DNA of 64,000 nt from Prinsepia uniflora (GCA_032719365.1 CM064867.1:57724601-57788600); one strand, 5' to 3'. Counted from the first letter of the stretch, positions 1-13,115 are shown. Numbers and translations: made by a program. The notes: generated by a model not told the origin, from the letters alone.

Positions 1-812
1 CGAACACCGTTTCGGGGTTGTTTTGGATGTCCGAAGGTTTAGGGTCTATTTTAAATACGTTTAAAAATTCTAGAAAATTAGGGGGATTTAATGAGAGGTT
101 AATTGAAGTAATTAGTAACTTTCGAGTATGGTTTGGACAGGTCCGGAGATTCCAGTGATGATGATTAGCCTCGGGAAGCCTTATGGCGCGCATGTCGAGG
201 CGACAACTAGGACGATCTGTGAGTGGACTTTTATTTTATAAATATGATGCATGCATAACTGTTTTATATGCTTTTTATATGTGTTTTGTGATGATATGAA
301 TATGATGTTTGATTTCACGTATTTTGCACGTATATCGAGGCATATGATTTTATATTGTGTGTATACGTGCTTGTGGTTTCGGTGATGGTTTGATGAAATG
401 GGTTTTGAATTTGGAAAGATGAACTCGGGCATGATACCTATATGGTTTGGAAACTATTGGACTTGAAGTCCATTTGATTTAATGAGAAATCAGGCTGAGA
501 CCAATTTGAGTCATATGATCGGGTCGAGGGCCCAGTTGGTTTACAAAATCGGGCATGAGGCCCAATTGTGTTTTTATAAATGAGATTTCGGGTCGGGGAC
601 CCATTTATGGATATTGGATTTACGATGATTTTATGGAAATTCCGGGCATGGTCCCTTTCAGATGTTTTGAAACGATTTTATAAGGTTGTTTCCCAATTAC
701 CATCCTTAGATGAGGATATCTGGATGGTCTCCTCCAGATGTCTGGGACAATAGGGAAGTCATGGCGCATTGCGTACGAGGGGTCAGTGCACGGAGCGATC
801 AGACCGTATAGT
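1..812 (+). mobile_element. Gy1 5' LTR, middle part (start lies before the window)
   Basis: This is the middle of a long gypsy-type LTR. It matches base for base, with scattered changes, the other Gy1 LTR around 16630-16734 and 19533-20190 (same phrases around the 'ggatgtccgaaggtttagggtc' region, the GGGC..GCCC hairpins and the 'gaggggtca' block). A splice-donor-like GTGAGTGGAC is at 219-228. The LTR is interrupted at 812 by LTR-a and resumes at 3307. The 5-bp sequence ATAGT is duplicated at 808-812 and 3307-3311. No host gene is present; reading frames here are accidental. Confidence 0.85.
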
Positions 813-3306
813 TAACAGGACCCACCTCGATTATCACCTCGGTAATCGGGAAGAATCCTGTTCCCGTCTGACAACCGAACACAAATGACCAAAATAACCA
901 TAATAATTACATCACCTACATTGTCAGACCAGGGAGAACGTACGATACAACATACTGTACAACAAGTCGACAGTATCACAGAGCATAGTTAACAATACAA
1001 GATAAGGATAAAACCCTACTCTGTGAGCTAACCACACACGCAACGGGAAAACTTTATGTCTCTGCTTCTGCCTCGGCGTTAGCCCCAAAACTCGTACCAC
1101 GACCTAGAGGATATTAAAACATAAAAGTGTGAGTGGACAAAAACAAATAGTTTTAGAAAACAGTTTTAACGAAATCAGGGTTCACCCTCCATTTTCAAAA
1201 CATGCATGCATAACTAAGTATCTGAAAAAAATTACATGAACCGTATGGAAACCGTTACAGAAGACCATTATAAAATCATGTAAAGCTGAATGTAACATCA
1301 ACGAATCAAACCTGCTGGATCTATCAGAGTCTTTAAACTCATGTAACATATATCAGTCCTTCCTGGGATATGAACGAGTCATTAAACTCAAAACACAATC
1401 AATAGGCCTCGGGGGATATCACAGTAACGGAGTCTTTAAACTCAACATATCTCAATCAAGGGCCCTCCCCTGTCATCAATCAACCGGGTCTTTAAACCCA
1501 AAACCAAATCTAGCAATAGTACCGGGCCTTTAAACCCAAAATCATGTGTAATTCATAGCAAATCCAGAATCCATCGTAATCCAAATTCCAAAACCGACAT
1601 CTGAAATCATTTTTAATAGAAATGGGACTCATGTCCGAATTTCACGTTCAAATCCCAAATCATACTCACAAATTATAATCAAAACATCATCAAAACATGA
1701 TACGCACAATTCATATAAAATCACTCATCAAAGCATAGGAAAAACCATAGTCTCGAAATACGTAAAATGCGATAACTCACATCGAAAAGCGTGCAATCAT
1801 GCAAAGCAGGAATATCATAATCATAAACATAAAATCATATGTGGAAACATGAAACGAGTAAGTAAAAACAGTTATGCATGCGCGGTTAGAAAACAAAAGT
1901 CTCACTCACTAAGTCTGAACGCGTCAATCGTGTCCTGCACACTCCCCGGATTCCTCAGGAATGTTCTGGCCTATCAAAGATCATAATTTCGGGTCACAAA
2001 TACTTTCATTAAGTTTATATTAATTTCCCCAATTTTCGGGATTTTTCAACGTAATTAAATTAAAACTCTAAACCTTCGGACACTCAAAACTATCCCGAAA
2101 CGGCGTCTGATCGACTCGAAACTTGTCTCAAAATGTTTGTTACATTGAAAGGATAAAATCATATGTTGACCTTGACCAGAGATACTGCCTCACGCGCCCT
2201 CATGCGCCGCCCAAAGGGGCTGCGCGTGCAAGTGACGCGCCCTGTACAGTACTGCTACAGTGTCGTCTGCTTCACCCGTTTTTCTGCTAAACGGGTTACG
2301 AACCCGCAACATGACCCAGTTCGTTTTCCTTCAATTCTTCCACCGAATTCCATCTATTCTATCTCAATTTAGGTTCCCCGTCATTAATTACACAATTCAA
2401 ACCCTTAATCCATCATTTCACCAATGAATATTTAAAAAAAAAATTTCAACTTCCAATCTCACTCAATTCGTCTTAGTTTCCAAATTAATTGATACAGAAG
2501 CATCGTGAGATTGTAATGAACGTTCTGAAATAATCAATTACACAATTTCTTACCTGTAAGTACTCGTACTCAACCTCCAATTTTTCGAGAAATTGGAACT
2601 CCAGTTCTTGGTCGAAACACGGCCAAACTCCTTCAATTTTGATGTGATTGAAGTCGAAATAAGCTCAGAAGGCTGTTTCTAATCTCCATTTGGATCCTCT
2701 CAACTCACAAATTAACATTTGAATTCTCACTTAATTTTTTCTAATTTTCACGATTTTTGGGCCTCTTTCTCTCTTTGTTCTTGGTTTTTCTTTCTATTTC
2801 GATCTCTCAAGTCACTCCAGTGTCTCTATTTCTCCCAGTCCCTCACGGTGAATTGATTAACTTAACTTAATAAGAGATTACCATGGAAAACGGTGCTCTG
2901 TTTCTCCAAACACCCACACCTGTGCACACACTCAACCCCATCCAAGCCACTCTCCTGTTTTCCCTAGTGACATGTGTCACTCAAATAATTAATCAGCTAA
3001 ATCAAACATCCTACTTTAGTTGATTAAGCTTTCACCGCCCAATTTACCATTTTACCCTTCCTTCACACAATTACCAAAATGCCCTTCCTCATTCTAGAAT
3101 TATAACTTATTCATCTGAAGTCCGATTTCAGCGTGCCGCCTATCTACGAACTCAGGGAATCGAGACCTACCTAATGGTCCTTGAATTACGTGAAAAACAC
3201 GCGTCATGTAAAAATACAACTTTGACCACACTATTTACAAGGGTAAAAACGTCATTTTATATATTAGTTAATAAATCTACATTCGTTGGGTTTCCAGGGC
3301 GTTACA
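813..3306 (-). mobile_element. Solo LTR-a, gypsy type, minus strand, inserted in Gy1 5' LTR
   Basis: Read on the minus strand it starts TGTAACGCCC (complement of 3297-3306) and ends ...GGGTCCTGTTA (complement of 813 onward; the canonical final CA is now TA). It is flanked by a perfect 5-bp target duplication ATAGT at 808-812 and 3307-3311, so it is a complete LTR left after the interior was lost by LTR-LTR recombination. It carries five copies of the short hairpin GAGTCTTTAAACTC or GGGTCTTTAAACCC at 1327-1340, 1375-1388, 1430-1443, 1486-1499 and 1524-1537, which ties it to the Gy3/LTR-f subfamily. Its acceptor-side motif (GTGAGTGGAC on the plus strand) is at 1129-1138. Confidence 0.9.
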
Positions 3307-4012
3307 ATAGTAATTCAGGAGTAGGATTCCTATGGTTATATGTCTGGAACGTCAGACATCTGGGATGTCAGAGATATGGACCCGAAGAGACCTCGGGCTG
3401 CACGCGTTGCTTAGATCGTGAGATATAACGTCTGCGATGCTAGGCATCTGGGACACTAGGCATCTGAGATGCTTAGGATGGGTATTTGGTAAATATGAAT
3501 TATTGAATTTATAAATTGCTATTTCTCTGTTTATGGATTTGGGTAGTGGCCCACATGGACTTGGATTTGGATTTACGGATTTTGGTGTTTTACGGTTTTG
3601 GGCTGAGTTCCCACATTTGATTGGTTTTATGGTTTTGGGCTAAGACCCTAATGATTTGAGAAAAGGAAATGGCTTTGGTTTTCCTAAACGGTTTTTATTA
3701 TATTTGAATTAACTAGTTTTGTATGCATGCATGGTTTTTAAGTGAAGGGCATAAATATCTTTTATGAAGCGTGTTTTATTAAATTATTTATTTTTGTCCA
3801 CTCACAGCTTTTCTGATTTCAATGCCCATCAGGTTGATAGCGGATGCAGGCTGTAGCAGAGACCGATACCTCACATTCCTCGACTGATTCTGGCCCACTC
3901 TGGGAGCCAATTGGACTTAAGATTTCGGATTATCCCTTGTCTGGCCTTCATGTTACCTCGTGTGACACGTGGGTTAGACGGGAGCATGACACATCCCGTG
4001 TTAATCCCAGGG
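3307..4012 (+). mobile_element. Gy1 5' LTR, 3' part
   Basis: Continuation of the LTR after LTR-a. It is closely alike to 20190-20900 (the 3' copy), including the 'gggtagtggcccacatggacttg' section. It holds GTCCACTCAC at 3796-3805 followed by a pyrimidine-rich tract and the acceptor-like AG at 3831-3832. The last bases of the LTR (the usual gggacgggtcctgtca) are missing here: the sequence goes from 'aatcccagg' directly into a primer-binding site at 4013, so a small deletion has removed the LTR edge. Confidence 0.85.
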
Positions 4013-4175
4013 GGTATCAGAGCAAGGTTGTCGCTGTTAGAGTGGTATCAGAGCGAGGTTTGCATATGGTACTCTGATACCAGGTGGAGTGGTATGAGAG
4101 TGAGGTTGTCACTATCAGAGCGAGGTTAATGTGTTGTACCCTAACACGAAGGGGTGTCAGAGCGGAGATTGTCAG
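4013..4175 (+). repeat. Tandem array of primer-binding-site-like units
   Basis: The core GGTATCAGAGCnAGGTTGTC, matching the tRNA-iMet primer site (TGGTATCAGAGC) plus its usual downstream bases, recurs at 4013, 4044, 4091 (GGTATGAGAG), 4113 (TATCAGAGC) and 4153 (GGTGTCAGAGC), at irregular spacing of 22-47 bases. Within it TGGTATCAGAG (4043-4053) faces its exact complement CTCTGATACCA (4072-4082), which can form an 11-bp stem. Normal elements carry one such site. Confidence 0.7.
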
Positions 4176-6709
4176 TTGGAACTCGGGCGTTATGCGCATG
4201 TGCCCAGGATGTGAGGTCTCTTCGTGGAACATCCCATCATCAACCTGAAAGTAGGGTCGTAGAGTAAGATAGTTAGTAGAAATGAGTTGTGGAAAGAGGA
4301 TGTTTCGTCGATACTCCGTGCGTCAGTGTGATTCGACCGAGTAGGGTTGTATGTGACGGATTGGTAGTGTGGGACCGGTAGTCGGTCATGGTAGATTAGT
4401 GGGGCTGTTGAGACAGCCGGGTTCGAGGAACCCTAGTTGATGGGGGGAGATATGTAGGTTAGATAGTTGGGTTAGATTGGACGACTTTTGAAGTCGAGCC
4501 CTAGTTGTGATGACCCTAGTCGAGGACTATTGGAGTTTAATGGGTGAATTTGGCGACTCTTCGGAGTCGAGACCGTTAGTCGGTCATGTCATGTCAGTTT
4601 TGGAGATGGTGCTGCAGAAAGCAGCTGAGGTCATGAATGACCTGGTGGATAACTCTAGTTGAGTCTAGTGAGGCTACGGAGATTGGTTGGCCTGACACTA
4701 AGTGAAATGGTGAGATATGATCCACGAGTACAATTATGAGACGATACACGGGCTCCTAGGTCGAACTGATTAGTAGTGACATGTGGATATGGAGTCTCGA
4801 TTGCGAGGTCTGTTGATCGAAAGCTGTGTGGCGACGACTGGCTATCAAGAGTGGTTGTAATTGAGATTGTTAAGATTTTAATGACAATCGAGGAACGTTA
4901 GGTCTTGGATATGCAAAACGGTCTTAAACGGACAGGCGAGTCGACTCTACCTACATCCTTTTGGATGTGCATAAACGGTCTTAAACGGACAGGCGAGTGG
5001 GGTGTTAGATTGGTTGCGGACACGTGGTTGTCCGAGTGAGTCGAGGATTTGGAAAGTCCAGAGGTTGGACTTGACACCCAGTTGGAAGCATACCTATTTC
5101 CAACATGGTTGCAACTTTTCTTGATTCCAAAGTGGGTGGAGTCAGTGGAGTCGGTGAAGGAGATTATCACTGTCTATTCTGTAACAGATGATGTGGGGTA
5201 TCACCAGCACAGTGATTTTGTATTGGTCGGTGGACCCATGATTGGCTTTGGGTCATTAATCATGAGAAGTTGTGATTGAGTCTAGGAGAATTTGTGCTTG
5301 ATTTCGAACTAGTGGATGAGCACCAGAGAAGTGGTGAATGTGGTTCCGACTCAGGAAGGAGTGGAGCGTGAAGTTGTGTTGCTCTAGCGTAGGATGAACT
5401 TTGATGTCATCATCTTAGATCATTCTTGATTTTCCCTAGGCGTGACATCAAGATTGATCTTACATAGGGAATGATGACGATGGAGTCTCGATAGGTAAGG
5501 ATAACTATGAGTGACTATAACTGATCGATATGAGGTAATTGAAGAGAACCCACAGTCTAGATGTGTTTCGTCTTGTTTTTTACTGAGTTTTTCAGTCGTG
5601 GACAGGGTGCTGAAGAGTGTGGTGACGATCGAAAGGAATCGAAGGAAAGGATTGCCTGGCTGATTATGCTAAGATAGAAGCAAAGGAGAATCGTATTATG
5701 AGACAGTTGAAGAATGTTGTGGATTGTTGGTGAGATGACAAAACAGAGGTTAGATATGTGCGCATTGGATGTGTAGGACCTATCGTGTGCGCGTATTGGA
5801 TTTGTAAGTGAGATTTGTCTTGGTCATGTGGAGGAGCTCAGGCTGGATATGAGAATGTTGGGGATTTACTTCTTTTCGAAGTTAATCCATTATGAGATAA
5901 TAGTTGAGTGAATTTGAGTATATGCTCTATCTTGAGCATGTATTGGATATATGGTGTCAGAACTGTTCTGTTTGGATACGTGCGTTAGTGGGATTTGCTT
6001 CCTTTCGGGGCTGATCAACTGTGGTGGAAGTGATTGCTATCAGTTTAGTTCCGATGTAGTGGGTTGGTGAGGACGTGGACTGGACGTTAGAAACTGGGTT
6101 TTTAGGTCGGAGTGATCAGGTAGGTTTCAGTGATTGATGTGAGCGGTGGCTCAGAGTCGTGGATGACTAAGGGAACCCTACAGTGTAGATGTGTTAGCAC
6201 TACTAGACAAGTATTCGATGAGGTCCAGTTATCCACAGGTTGAGCATGTTGGTGCTTCGTGTAACCACAGATAAGGTGAGAGGTCAGGTTACTTCGCATG
6301 AAGCGACTGCTCTATGACTCTGGTTGAGTCAACGTGGATCGCTAAGGGAGTTGATTGAAGTGAGTTTCGAGACCGATAAATGCTGCCATTTTGAACTTGG
6401 CTTAGTTAGGTGAAACACGTGCCATTGTGACGGCAGAATCTTACGCTACATTGAGGGAGTTGTGAATCGAGGTTGGTGTCGTAAACTTGGTAGCAGTTGT
6501 CAAGGTAATGTTAGTGACTGAATGACGGCTAGAGATGATGGTTGGAGCTCTGATACCAAGGTGGTGTTCAATGTGTCAGTTTGAGTTATAGACGTCGTTG
6601 GGTAGTATCTTTTAGGCTGTATCGACGTGGGAAGTGTAGTCGATTATGGACTCCTGCGTAGGATGTGGATTGCCACAGTTGGGAGTGGAAGTGGATGAGT
6701 TTGAAATTT

Positions 6710-6736
6710 CGAGGACGAAATTTTTGTAAGGGGGGT
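6710..6736 (+). other. Polypurine tract of Gy1
   Basis: GAGGACGAAATTTTTGTAAGGGGGG lies directly before the LTR start TGTAAGGACCC at 6741. The same arrangement (aaatttcg-agga-gaaattc-ttt-aggggg) precedes the 3' LTRs of Gy2 (13087-13110) and Gy3 (50803-50833), so it marks plus-strand DNA priming. Confidence 0.75.
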
Positions 6737-6740
6737 AGTC

Positions 6741-6834
6741 TGTAAGGACCCGTCCCAAATTTCGGGGTTAGCTTAGTGAGTAATCGTGGATTAGCGGGAC
6801 TAATCGGGGATTAGTGGGAGAATCACAGACGGAT
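6741..6834 (+). mobile_element. Gy1 3' LTR, piece 1 (first 94 bp)
   Basis: Begins TGTAAGGACCCGTCCC right after the polypurine tract and breaks off at CGGAT (6830-6834), where Gy2 is inserted. The LTR resumes at 15449 with the same CGGAT. It contains GGATTAG/GACTAATC units typical of the first 100 bp of all LTRs in this window. Confidence 0.85.
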
Positions 6835-9489
6835 TGAAACGACTCGTCCAGAATTTTGGGATTAGATTAGTGACTAATGAAATATTAGTGAGATTAATCG
6901 GTGATTAGTTGAGTGATTTCAGACGGACGGTGCAAAATGACCGTTTTGCCCTTAGAGGTGGGAAAAATGTTGACTTTTGACTCAAGCGGTCAAACGGACT
7001 TTGACCAATGACTGTGATGTAGTTCGGGACGTCACGAGTTCGTAGAAAGGTGGCACGTCATAATCGGACATCAAACGGGGATGTTATGGTCACGAAAGTG
7101 AAATCAGTTAAACTTCCGTCCGTGGAATTCAATTGAAATAATAATAAAATATTGAAATCTGGTAAATGATTATGGACCATTGGATGAGTGACAAGTGTCA
7201 CTCATCCCATGATTTGAGACCCCTAAATTGTGGATCTTGTTTCCCGTTAGTCCATTATTAATTGTTTTAGAATGCACACACACTTATCCCACAATCCTCA
7301 CCATCCAACTTCATCCTCAATTATCATTTTCTTCATTATCGATCATCTTCTCTGTTTCTTCCTTAAACCGTGAGAAACCTAAACCCGTAGGAATTCAAAT
7401 TCTCCCAAAAAAATCGAATTTGAATTTGTAGGTCATGATACTTCAAATGGAGATTGGTTTGAACCTTCTAGGACTGTCTCGATTAGAATCACCTCAAGAA
7501 AGAAGAGAATTGGTGTCCTTTTGGCTTTGAACGGACGTGGCAGAAGTGGAGAAATTCGAGGGTTGGGTTGTGTAATTGGAGTGATTAAACGATGGAATTG
7601 AGATCGAAAACAAGTTTATAAGAGCCCTACGAAGCTTTTGGATGGATCAATTGAAGAAAAACAAGTGGAATTGATGAACTTCGAAGAATGAACAGTGAAC
7701 GGGTATCCTTCGACTATTCACCTTCGAATCAAATGGATTGAGGTAATTGAAATCACAGACCTCTAATTAAGGTTTAAACGATGATGTTAGATGAATTAAC
7801 TGAAAGAAACGATGCAGAATTTATGGGTATTGAGTCGTGTTGACACGCGTGTTGCAGAGAACCGGACTGGGACGACAACACTGTTCATTGGCGCATGGCT
7901 CCCACGTGCAGCCACTCACGGCGGTGCGTGAGGGCGCGTGGAGCCTTATCTCAAGGTGAGTTGAACATGAAGTTTGATCATCTTGATATAACGAACATTT
8001 TGGCACTGGTTTCATGGTGATTGGGTATCGTGTCGATATTGTTAGGTGTATCCGAAGTTTTGATATACGTGTTAAATATGTATTTAAATCGCAGAAATAT
8101 TGGGGAAAATTATATGAGATATATTGAAGTGTTAGTGACCCTCGATAATAATTTTGTACACGAATTATGATTTCTGGAATTTACGGAAAAACGTGCAGCT
8201 TGGAAGTGGGCCGTTTGGACGGTGTGTGAGTGGACTTTTGTTTTCTAACCGCGATGCATGCATATGTGTTTTAAATGCTTTATTAGATGATTTGACATGA
8301 TTGATGTTTTGATAAGGTGATTTATCAATTTTCTGGATTATTATATTATTTTGGGCACGATTTTTGAGAAACTGTGAAACTGAGGTTTTGGGCGTAGGCA
8401 TTGGGATTGAAAAATGATGTTTTGACTCGGATTATGAGTCAGGGATTGATTTGATGGATTTACGTAATATTTTTCGGATATATTTTGTTGACTTACATGA
8501 AAATGGCAACTCAGGTTACAGTTGCACGAATTTGCGTGAAAATGATATTTTGGGCTTGAAACCCATTGAAGTTGTGATTTTGATTGGATTTGTATGTACA
8601 TGTGATTACATGACGATATTGATGGTTTTCGGATTTATGAAATAAATCGGGACATTGGTTTTACGGATTTTGAGGAAACTATGTTTTGGGCCGAGACCTT
8701 GTGTTGATAATGGTTTGAGTTTTAAATGAAACTGTTTTCACTAGTTTTCATGATAGTGATATGTTGCGGATATTTAGGGCTTTCGGTTTGGAATTTGTTT
8801 CCCCCCGGCTTGCACCATATGTTACGGATATTTAGGGCTTCCGGTTGGGAATATGTTTTCCCCGGAGTGCACTCTGGAGATAACGCTCGCCTCCGGGATG
8901 GGATGTGTTCGCCCGGAGAGGTCATGTAGCACGGTCTGTTGTCGTGCAGCCGAGGGAGGCTCGACTCAGATGTGCTGAGGTTACTTGAGATCAGTCGATG
9001 ATACGTTCACAACGATCTTGAATGTCGACTGGTGATGTGTTCACGGCGATAGGCTCAGGATTTGAGCGGTCCTTGAGCTTATTTGATTTGCACGCATAGC
9101 ATGGATAATATGACTAATGAGATTGGATATGGAAATGAGTCCCGTGGTTTTATCGAGATTTTTGAATTATAAATATTTGTACCTAGATGTATTTTACTCA
9201 TATTTTATGATATGTATGCACGTTTATGATACTGGAGGGTAAGAATGTATGTTGATAAATGTATTTATAAAAGTTTGTTTTGTCCACTCACACCTTTTCT
9301 GTTTTATTGACCCTCTAGGTCGTGGTGCGATGATCGAGGCTATTCGAAAGGTGGAGGCATGAGAGGGCACAGGTGCGGTTATCCCTTATTTGGCAAGTGC
9401 TGAGGGTAATTTTGGAACTTCAGTTGACTTGTCAGATGGGAGTAGGACCGGGTAAGGTTATCTATGTCCTTCGAGGATGGGTCCTGTCA
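6835..9489 (+). mobile_element. Gy2 5' LTR
   Basis: Starts TGAAACGACTCGTCC (a decayed TGTAACGACCCGTCC) and ends GATGGGTCCTGTCA. It is about 2.66 kb and clearly homologous to 13116-15448 over its whole length. It has the donor-like GTGAGTGGAC at 8226-8235, GTCCACTCAC at 9282-9291 and acceptor CTCTAG at 9317-9318. It carries the GC-rich hairpin region near 7900-7945 (cccacgtgcagcc...gggcgcgtgg). No coding capacity. Confidence 0.88.
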
Positions 9490-12400
9490 AATTGCTATTA
9501 GAGAACTACGTTGCTAATTCTATTGCCACGTCATGCCTTCGAAACATAAGCCTCGTGCGCGACCTGGTAGCGAGACGAGTATACAAGAGTCTAAGAGACC
9601 TTGTGATAGATCTCGAAATAAAATTGACCCTAGATTGGGGGTTAGATGTAAATCAGTGTACACTGTGAACTATTAACAGTTAAACATGGAATTGTGTGGG
9701 TCCCAGGAATGAATGAGCCCAATGGCTAGAAAGATAGCACAATTGGACAGATTGGACCCAGGATGAAATGATTTTCAGTAAATTCCTTAAGTGGAATGTG
9801 TGTTTTAGAGTTTAGCATGTGATGGGATATCCTTTACGCCTTATAGTTTGTATAAGATATGGTTCACTAGCGGTATTTGCTCTGTGACCGGGTATGCCAA
9901 TGATGGCATGGATGATTGTTATGAGATTGGACTCAAGAGCAGTTGAGATATGGATAAGGGACTCAAAATGAGTCAGGATATTAGTTAGGACTCGAGATGA
10001 GTCATAGTAATATATCAGGGCTCGGGAGGAGCCGGAAGGGTTGAATATAACTATGGTTTTTGACACGACCGACCCTTTAATTGAGGAATTTTGGGCACCT
10101 GGGACGCTAAGGATTGGTATGGATACTGATGGGTTATGAATTTATGGATTGGTATTGTTTAACTCTGTTTACTGGACTTATGGATATGAATGGGTCACGT
10201 TAGTTTCACTTAGTGACTAAAGGTTCGGGCGGAGACCTGAGATATACAGATATTTGGACTTAGGAGATAGTCTCGTTCAGTGGGACGTCAATTGGGTCTA
10301 CTGGGAGATAAAGTGATAAGGTTAATTGCGCAGTAATGCTCATGATTGTGGGTCTTCTGGTCACATTATAATGAAATGTTATATAGATTGATAAAATGAT
10401 AGAGGCACCAGTTGGGGTGCAATGGAATAGGGATTGGCTCCTGTATTGACTGCTGATGTGGGAGGCGAGGGAAGAGTAGGTAGGGCCCGTGATGGACCGT
10501 AGTGGCGTGGTCGGATTGGGACCATATGACCGAGCATTGTAGTTACTTAGCAGGAGGCCTGAGTAGCCTCTGGAGTAGTGACATAGATGTAAGTTTAACC
10601 AGGACATATGTATTCGGTAGGTCCCGGGCTATCCACTATTCTGTGTTTTGAGATTGTACATTGGACGGATACGGAGATGTTCGTGATTGGTTAAGGTATG
10701 GAAGTCGGTGAGCTGACTGGAGCTACGGATGTGATAAATTTGATGATATCTATGTGGTAACCTTGATAATTATATATGGTGAAATTGGTGATACATAAGA
10801 GGGGGGAGGGGTAGACCCCTTTGATGTGAGGCTACCCAGGATGACTGGAGATACTAGCCTAGTGGCTGAATTGGGTATTCCTGGACTTGGATCATTTGGA
10901 CGTAATCCTTGGAATGGATTGGTTGATGACTCATGATACCTCTATCGAGTATGTCGATTAGAGAGCGATATTTTGGGTCCAGGATTACCAGAGGTTATGT
11001 TTCAGGGAGACTCGAGGGTGCTACCCTCTAGAATGATATTGACCCTCACAATCGATGGATTGTTGGTAAGAGGTAATCAAAATTTACTGGGCATATGTGT
11101 GACATGTGTGATTAGTGTATAAGATGCCCAGTGAGGGTTGAGGATGTACGGATTTCTCAATATATTTCCTGAGGTTTTTCCAAGATGAGAGGTTGAGTTT
11201 ATGATGGAGATCATGTCAAGTATACAAGTTATTTCTCAAACACCTTGGTATGTGGCACCTACAGAGTCATAAGGACTGAAGGTGCAAGTACAGGACTTGA
11301 TAGATACGGGTTCATTTGGCCGAGTGTCACCGTGGGGAACCTAGTGTTGTTGAAGAGGAAAAAAGGATGATGGTCCGAGCTTACATGTCGATTATGGACA
11401 ACTTAATAAGGTAACGGTATGGGATAAGTATCCTTTATCACGAGCTAATGATTTGTGGTATGTTGGAAGGGTGTGATTATTGGGCCTATTGAGAGAGGCC
11501 AACAGGGTGATGACTATCGGCTATGAGTAAAAGAGAAAAAGATGATGTCCGGATTCGATATGGCTAGGGTTAGTCGATGGTGATGCCCTTGGATGGACAA
11601 ATGAACCGGTTATGTTTGTGAGTTGATGAGTCATGTATTCTGGCCATAGTTGGATTGATTATGATAACATGATGGATGATATGTGTGTATGCCCACATCT
11701 ACGGATGGGCATGTGATGTGCGTGACAAATGTGTTGAATATCCTAAGGGAAAAATATGTGGTTGAATAAGTGTTAGGTCTGGTCGACTAGAGTAGGCTTG
11801 TGGAACATGTGCTAATAATGGTCGGGATTAGTGTGAATCCCAGGAGAAATAGATGTATTAGCCAACGGGAGATAACTCAAGACTGTAATGATGATTATGA
11901 ATTATTTTGAGATCGGTTGGATACCGCAAAGGATTGTAGAGGGGTTCTCTACAATATTGCCGGTTGAGGTGATTGACCAGAAAGGAAGTCGGATATGTTT
12001 GAAACGAGGACCATGTATAGTATGGTTACAATTGGGGAAGTGATTCTATTGATGTTGGCCCTTCTTGTGGACATAATGATGTGTCACTATGAGATTTGTG
12101 ATTTGGCGAGGTGTTTTCGGCAGCATAGTGTGGGGATTTCCGATGCTAGCAGAACCCTCAGGAATATCGTTTCCCTTATATGGTTTGGGATTGACCATAG
12201 TGATCTATGGGTCGAGTATGTAGAGGTCATACCTCTGGGAAGTAAATTTCGAATATCGTATCGACCATCGGGATTGGCAATGAATGGTAAACAGAAAGTC
12301 CTAATGTGTGCTAAGGTGATGGTAGGGACATATTGAGATTACGACCGCATTGTCAGGTCAGGTATCATTTCGGAACGGCTAATGAGATAGGCGGTATACT

Positions 12401-13115
12401 AAGCAGAGAGTTATTATGTTTAATGACTTAAGGATAGTTGAAATCCTTTTATTGATGGGACTCCATAGGATTGGAGTGATACATAGCTTATCTTGATTAA
12501 CTTGGACTATTGGGGTCCAACTGCAGGATCATACTTGGTGTATGATGTGGATTAAAGTTGAGATTAAGGACGGATATGATTTGAGACATGATGTGGATGA
12601 TTGTACTAGATGCCACTCACTAGCATGAGATAGGCATCAGTGATGCCTGTGATGGAAATTATAACAAAAGGAATTATTGAATTTGGGATACTTATTTACC
12701 CTGGGGAAGAGTGCAGTGTGATTGGATGGACGAGGGGAATGAGTTCCCATCTTATTAGACCTTGTGAGGTTATTGGCCTGGTGGCCTGGTGGCATATGCG
12801 TGTGGATTTAAACCATTGAATCATGCCACGAGTGGATGACATGTGATTCCTAAAATGTGTGGACCGGGACGTGAGCAAGGCTACGTATTCTAAGTAAGTA
12901 TATGGTATGACTTCCCATGGGGCAGGGGTCTATTGAAAAATTTTGTCCCGATGTTGACCCAATGATGGGGACTGGTTGTATGGTTTTCATAGGTTTGGTT
13001 ATGACTTATATTCGGTTGAACCAGAATGGTATAAGGTTGATTAGGTTTCTGGTAGAAATATCATGGTACTTACTGATCAAAATTTCGAGGATGAAATTCT
13101 TTAAAGGGGATAGGT
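9490..13115 (+). pseudogene. Gy2 interior: decayed gag-pol
   Basis: The first bases, TTGCTATTAGAG, are a mutated TTGGTATCAGAG primer site. An ATG at 9533 begins MPSKHKPRARPG, equivalent to the MPP-R start of chromovirus gag. The only recognisable enzyme is reverse transcriptase at about 11150-11460. There one frame gives VISQTPWYVAPTES and then LKVQVQDLIDTGSF, and next GRVSPWG, KKDDGPSLHVDYGQLNKVT and KYPLSRAND can be read. These align with the conserved motifs before and around the RT fingers domain. Everything else is stops, mostly TAG/TGA and TAA from C-to-T changes. At 3.6 kb the interior is about 1 kb shorter than that of Gy3 (4.6 kb). A polypurine tract is at 13087-13110. Confidence 0.8.

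Larger units (their letters stand above)
4013..6740 (+). mobile_element. Gy1 interior, non-coding (LARD-like)
   Basis: About 2.7 kb between the primer-binding site at 4013 and the polypurine tract just before the 3' LTR at 6741. I could find no gag, protease, RT, RNase H, integrase or chromodomain residues on either strand; reading frames are under 95 codons. Polypurine tract, primer site and long LTRs place it with gypsy elements. It is either a non-autonomous large retrotransposon derivative or an element decayed past recognition. The strand is G- and T-rich and C-poor, which fits decay of methylated C. A perfect reverse complement of the primer site occurs at 6547-6559. Confidence 0.65.

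Noticed and set aside
4010..4025. Possible tRNA gene because of tRNA-Met complementarity
   Set aside because: Only the primer-binding complement is present; no cloverleaf, A box or B box.
12000..12336. A 113-codon frame in the Gy2 interior as a possible new gene
   Set aside because: It lies where decayed pol is expected, between the RT relic and the polypurine tract; no independent support.
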